A stretch of DNA of 64,000 nucleotides from contig NZ_CP084029.1 of assembly GCF_020181615.1 (NCBI RefSeq), positions 1,841,875-1,905,874 on the forward strand, given 5' to 3'. The notes under the pieces were generated by a model. That model saw nothing but the letters and a program-made list of their open reading frames with translations. It was not told where the DNA came from and ran no database searches. Shown piece by piece: positions 61,904 through 64,000 of this stretch (within the stretch, counting starts at the first letter, position 1; the number at the start of each line of letters is the position of its first letter). Position numbers and translations under genes: made by a program. This DNA is from [Mycobacterium] crassicus. GTDB taxonomy: Bacteria; Actinomycetota; Actinomycetes; Mycobacteriales; Mycobacteriaceae.

Positions 61904-62605
61904 TTACGGGGCCTCGGCGGGCAGCGGCGTGCCCGAGCTGCCTTCGGGTATTGGCGTGCCGGAGCTACCGGACGGCGGAGGTGTCGCGGGACGCGCCGGG
62001 CGCTGTGCCGGAGCCTGCGGTGCCGCAGGGGCCCGATGGTTTCCGCCGGACGCCGGTGGATGCGACCCCGACCCGGCGGACGGAGCCTGCGGTTGGGGGG
62101 CGACGGGCGGGGCCTGTGGTGCCGGGGCCGGCGTCACCCATCGAATTAGATCCGCGCCGCCGCCCTGGTACACCATGCTGTTCGGAGCGTCACCGGTGAC
62201 GTCGAAGTAAACCTTGCCGCTGGTCTTCTGGCCCTGAGTGAGCGCGGTCGGCACCAGACCCTGCGGAGTGGGCACGGTGAACAGCGATTGATAGTTCTGG
62301 CCGCTGGGGGAGCGGGCGCTGAGGTTGGCCACGATCGGGAACACCGTGCCCTGGATCGCTTCGTCGGTGGCGGTGGCCTCCCACAGAGTGCCGCGCGGCT
62401 GGTAGGGGATGGCATCGGAGCTGGGCCGCAGGTCGTTGATCGTCCAGCCGTGCACACCGGGGCCCTCGGCCAGGGTGCCCTGGGTGCCGATCGGCTGAGT
62501 GGGGGGTGCCGGTGCCGGGTCCGGGTCCGCGCCGGCGATCCCGGTGCTCAGGGATACGAAGGCGGCCAGGGCTCCCGCGGCCAGGGCGGTCGAGATGGAC
62601 TTCAT
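61904..62605 (-). CDS. MPT63-like secreted protein with Pro/Ala tail
   Basis: 233 residues. A signal peptide (KSISTALAAGALAAFVSLSTGIAGA) precedes an MPT63-type immunoglobulin-like domain (about 30-155): PTQPIGTQGTLAEGPGVHGWTINDLRPSSDAIPYQPRGTLWEATATDEAIQGTVFPIVANLSARSPSG through KTSGKVYFDVTGDAPNS and LIRWVTP. The tail (about 156-233) is Pro/Ala/Ser-rich and ends with GSSGTPIPEGSSGTPLPAEAP. MPT63 itself ends after the fold, so the tail is additional. GAGGAGTGA precedes ATG 62605. A paralogue lies directly upstream. Confidence 0.87.
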   Translation of the reverse strand: MKSISTALAAGALAAFVSLSTGIAGADPDPAPAPPTQPIGTQGTLAEGPGVHGWTINDLRPSSDAIPYQPRGTLWEATATDEAIQGTVFPIVANLSARSPSGQNYQSLFTVPTPQGLVPTALTQGQKTSGKVYFDVTGDAPNSMVYQGGGADLIRWVTPAPAPQAPPVAPQPQAPSAGSGSHPPASGGNHRAPAAPQAPAQRPARPATPPPSGSSGTPIPEGSSGTPLPAEAP

Positions 62606-62696
62606 GGGTCTCACTCCTCAATTCGGCTGCATCCCGGGGGCGTTGGCATTCAAGTGCTGAATCGTAGCGGGCTACCAGCCAGGCTACCCAGAAATG

Positions 62697-62738
62697 AGTC
62701 CGGCCCGGCGCCCGCGTTGGCGGAGGCCGGGCCGGACT
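62697..62738 (-). terminator. GC-rich hairpin after the upstream MPT63-like gene
   Basis: Perfect 13-base arms AGTCCGGCCCGGC and GCCGGGCCGGACT around a 16-base loop, 21 bases past the stop of the 62760-63779 gene. No T-run follows, a form common in mycobacterial terminators. Confidence 0.7.
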
Positions 62739-62759
62739 GATGATCTAGGGCGCGGCTAC

Positions 62760-63779
62760 TTACGAACCGGTGGTGCTGCCGGCACCGCTGGCCGTCGGTG
62801 CCCCTGGGGTGGCGGGGATCGGCGTGCCCTGGTTGCCGGCCGCAGCCGTGACCTCACTACCCGCCGCCGAAGCGCTGGGGGCCTCCGCCGGGAGGGGGGT
62901 GCCGGAGCTGCCGGCCGCGGCCGGTGTTTCGGGCTTGGCCGGAGCGCCGGGCGTCTGTGCCGCGTCCGGCGCCGATGCGACCGGGGTGCCTGCCGAAGCC
63001 GGGGTCTCCGAGCTGGCCGCCGTCGGGGTGCTCTCCGAGCCGGCCGCCGATGCGGGCGTGCCGTCGGCCTCGGCCGGCAGCGGGGTGCCTGAGCTGCCCG
63101 AGGCCAGCGGGGTGCCCTGGCTGCCGGCGGCAGGCGTGGTGCTCTGGCTGCCGGCGCTCTGGCTGTCGCCGCTGTGGCCCTCGGCGGTTGCCGGGGTCGT
63201 CTGGGTGCCGGACTGGGCGGGCTTCGGGGCGGTGGCCGCCGGCGCGGACGAGTGCTGCGAGCCGGTGGCCGGAGCCGAGTAGCCGCTGCCGCCGCCGGTC
63301 GGCGCCGCCGGGGTCCACACCAGCAGGTCCTTACCGGAGCCCTGGTAGACCGCGCTGTGCGGGGCGTCGCCGGTGACGTCGAAGTAGACCTTGCCGCTGG
63401 TCTTCTGGCCCTGTGCCAGGTTGGAGGGGTTCACGCCCTGCGCGGTCGCCACGGTGAACAGGGCCGGGTAGGTCTGCCCGCTCGCGGAGCGCGCGCCGAG
63501 GTTGGCGACGACCGGGGTGACGGTGCCTTGGATGGCGACGTCGGTGGCGGTGGCCTCCCACAGCGTGCCGCGGGGCTGGTAGGGGATCGCGTCGGAGCTG
63601 GGCCGCAGGTCGCTGACCGTCCAGCCCTGGATGACTCCGCCGTTCTCCACCGTGCCCTGGGTGCCGATCGGCTGGGTGGTGGGGGCAACGTCACCGGCTT
63701 CCGCGCCGGCAGTCGCGGCGAGTGCTCCGGCAGCGGCCAACGCTCCGGCTGCGACCATGGCTGTGGTGATCAACTTCAT
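62760..63779 (-). CDS. MPT63-like secreted protein with long repeat tail
   Basis: 339 residues. A signal peptide (MKLITTAMVAAGALAAAGALAATAGA) precedes the MPT63-type domain (about 28-160; GVIQGWTVSDLRPSSDAIPYQPRGTLWEATATDVAIQGTVTPVVANLGARS, KTSGKVYFDVTGDAPHSAVYQGSGKDLLVWTP). Residues 160-339 are Ala/Ser/Thr/Pro/Gly-rich with repeated SSGTPLPAEA and QGTPL/QGTPI units and AAGSE. The tail resembles a disordered, possibly O-mannosylated (Thr/Ala/Pro) stalk. ATG 63779 follows AGGAG. Both MPT63-like genes share the fold and the GSSGTPLPAEA unit, so they arose by duplication. Confidence 0.87.
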   Translation of the reverse strand: MKLITTAMVAAGALAAAGALAATAGAEAGDVAPTTQPIGTQGTVENGGVIQGWTVSDLRPSSDAIPYQPRGTLWEATATDVAIQGTVTPVVANLGARSASGQTYPALFTVATAQGVNPSNLAQGQKTSGKVYFDVTGDAPHSAVYQGSGKDLLVWTPAAPTGGGSGYSAPATGSQHSSAPAATAPKPAQSGTQTTPATAEGHSGDSQSAGSQSTTPAAGSQGTPLASGSSGTPLPAEADGTPASAAGSESTPTAASSETPASAGTPVASAPDAAQTPGAPAKPETPAAAGSSGTPLPAEAPSASAAGSEVTAAAGNQGTPIPATPGAPTASGAGSTTGS

Positions 63780-63921
63780 CGTGAAAGGACTCCTAGGTTC
63801 GACTGGATCTCGGGGGTTGATGCAGTGACTCAGGTCGCAAATCTTAACGGATAGGTCACTATCATTTGTCCATGTCTAAGGTTTGACCGCGCCGATATGG
63901 GCGCGCCGGTGGACAGCCTTA

Positions 63922-64000
63922 TCAGGAATGTGAACTCCACCAGGTGTAGAGCTGGTCCAGGGTGGGCGTGCTGTGGTCGCTGCGCAGGGAGCCGATCACC
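63922..64000 (-). CDS. C-terminal end of a gene running off the window (unidentified)
   Basis: On the minus strand the frame enters at the window edge and reads GSLRSDHSTPTLDQLYTWWSSHS to the TGA at 63922-63924. Codon use fits a real gene and the position, same strand as the MPT63-like genes, is reasonable. With only about 25 residues, no family can be assigned. Confidence 0.4.
   Translation of the reverse strand, partial: VIGSLRSDHSTPTLDQLYTWWSSHS

Overview
The window is high-GC actinobacterial DNA from a mycobacterium in the broad sense. The evidence is two PGRS (Gly-Gly-Asn/Ala-rich) proteins, two MPT63-like secreted antigens, an LpqH (19 kDa antigen)-like lipoprotein, PE-PPE-hydrolase-like exported proteins, a CYP144-type P450, the uspABC sugar-uptake genes, and conserved mycobacterial blocks (smtB-zur, glyS, dgt, dnaG, the Rv2325c/Rv2326c/Rv2327-type transporter block, tldD/tldE, htpG). 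The PGRS proteins and MPT63 family suggest a slow-growing or related lineage. The species cannot be fixed from sequence reading alone. No insertion sequence, prophage, CRISPR array or rRNA was seen.

Layout. 1-5.3 kb: the end of a PGRS protein, the zinc regulators zur and smtB, glycyl-tRNA synthetase and an exported PGRS protein without a PE domain. 5.3-13.9 kb: membrane and secreted proteins, a TPM-domain protein, dgt, a PknH-like sensor-domain protein, dnaG and tRNA-Asn. 13.9-21.9 kb: acyl-CoA oxidase, an esterase-like lipoprotein, two overlapping TetR genes preceded by a possible leaderless mini-ORF, a PAS protein, a GAF-GGDEF-EAL cyclic-di-GMP enzyme and a MarR regulator. 22-33.3 kb: an ECF transporter in two polypeptides, then uspC-uspB, then an insert carrying a truncated LuxR-type regulator and an lpqH-like gene, then uspA, then tldD-tldE. 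33.3-39.8 kb: a regulator of about 1957 residues fusing a BTAD activator, a class III cyclase, an ATPase, TPR-like repeats and five NTF2/SnoaL-like units, followed by a stand-alone SnoaL protein. 39.9-47 kb: htpG, small-molecule enzymes, a methyltransferase-like membrane protein, and a DoxX/ECF-sigma pair whose intergenic region holds two equivalent antiparallel promoter-like elements. 47-49.4 kb: tRNA-Met, a duplicated exported hydrolase-like gene and a decayed methyltransferase. 49.5-56.8 kb: an esterase / SDR / diiron protein / Baeyer-Villiger monooxygenase operon with a MerR regulator, then carboxymuconolactone-decarboxylase-like and cyclase-like genes. 56.2-64 kb: TetR, CYP144, cutinase, TetR, Rieske oxygenase plus a DapB-like dehydrogenase, and two MPT63-like genes with low-complexity tails.

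How genes work together. smtB-zur is a zinc-sensing unit with a Zur-box-like palindrome upstream. The ECF genes supply an energising unit for a vitamin or metal substrate. The esterase/SDR/diiron/BVMO set has the logic of hydroxylation, alcohol-to-ketone oxidation, ester formation and ester cleavage. The Rieske/DapB-like pair is probably controlled by the divergent TetR. Many genes here start 6-7 bases after a TANNNT -10 element, the leaderless-mRNA architecture common in mycobacteria. I used that pattern to choose several starts.
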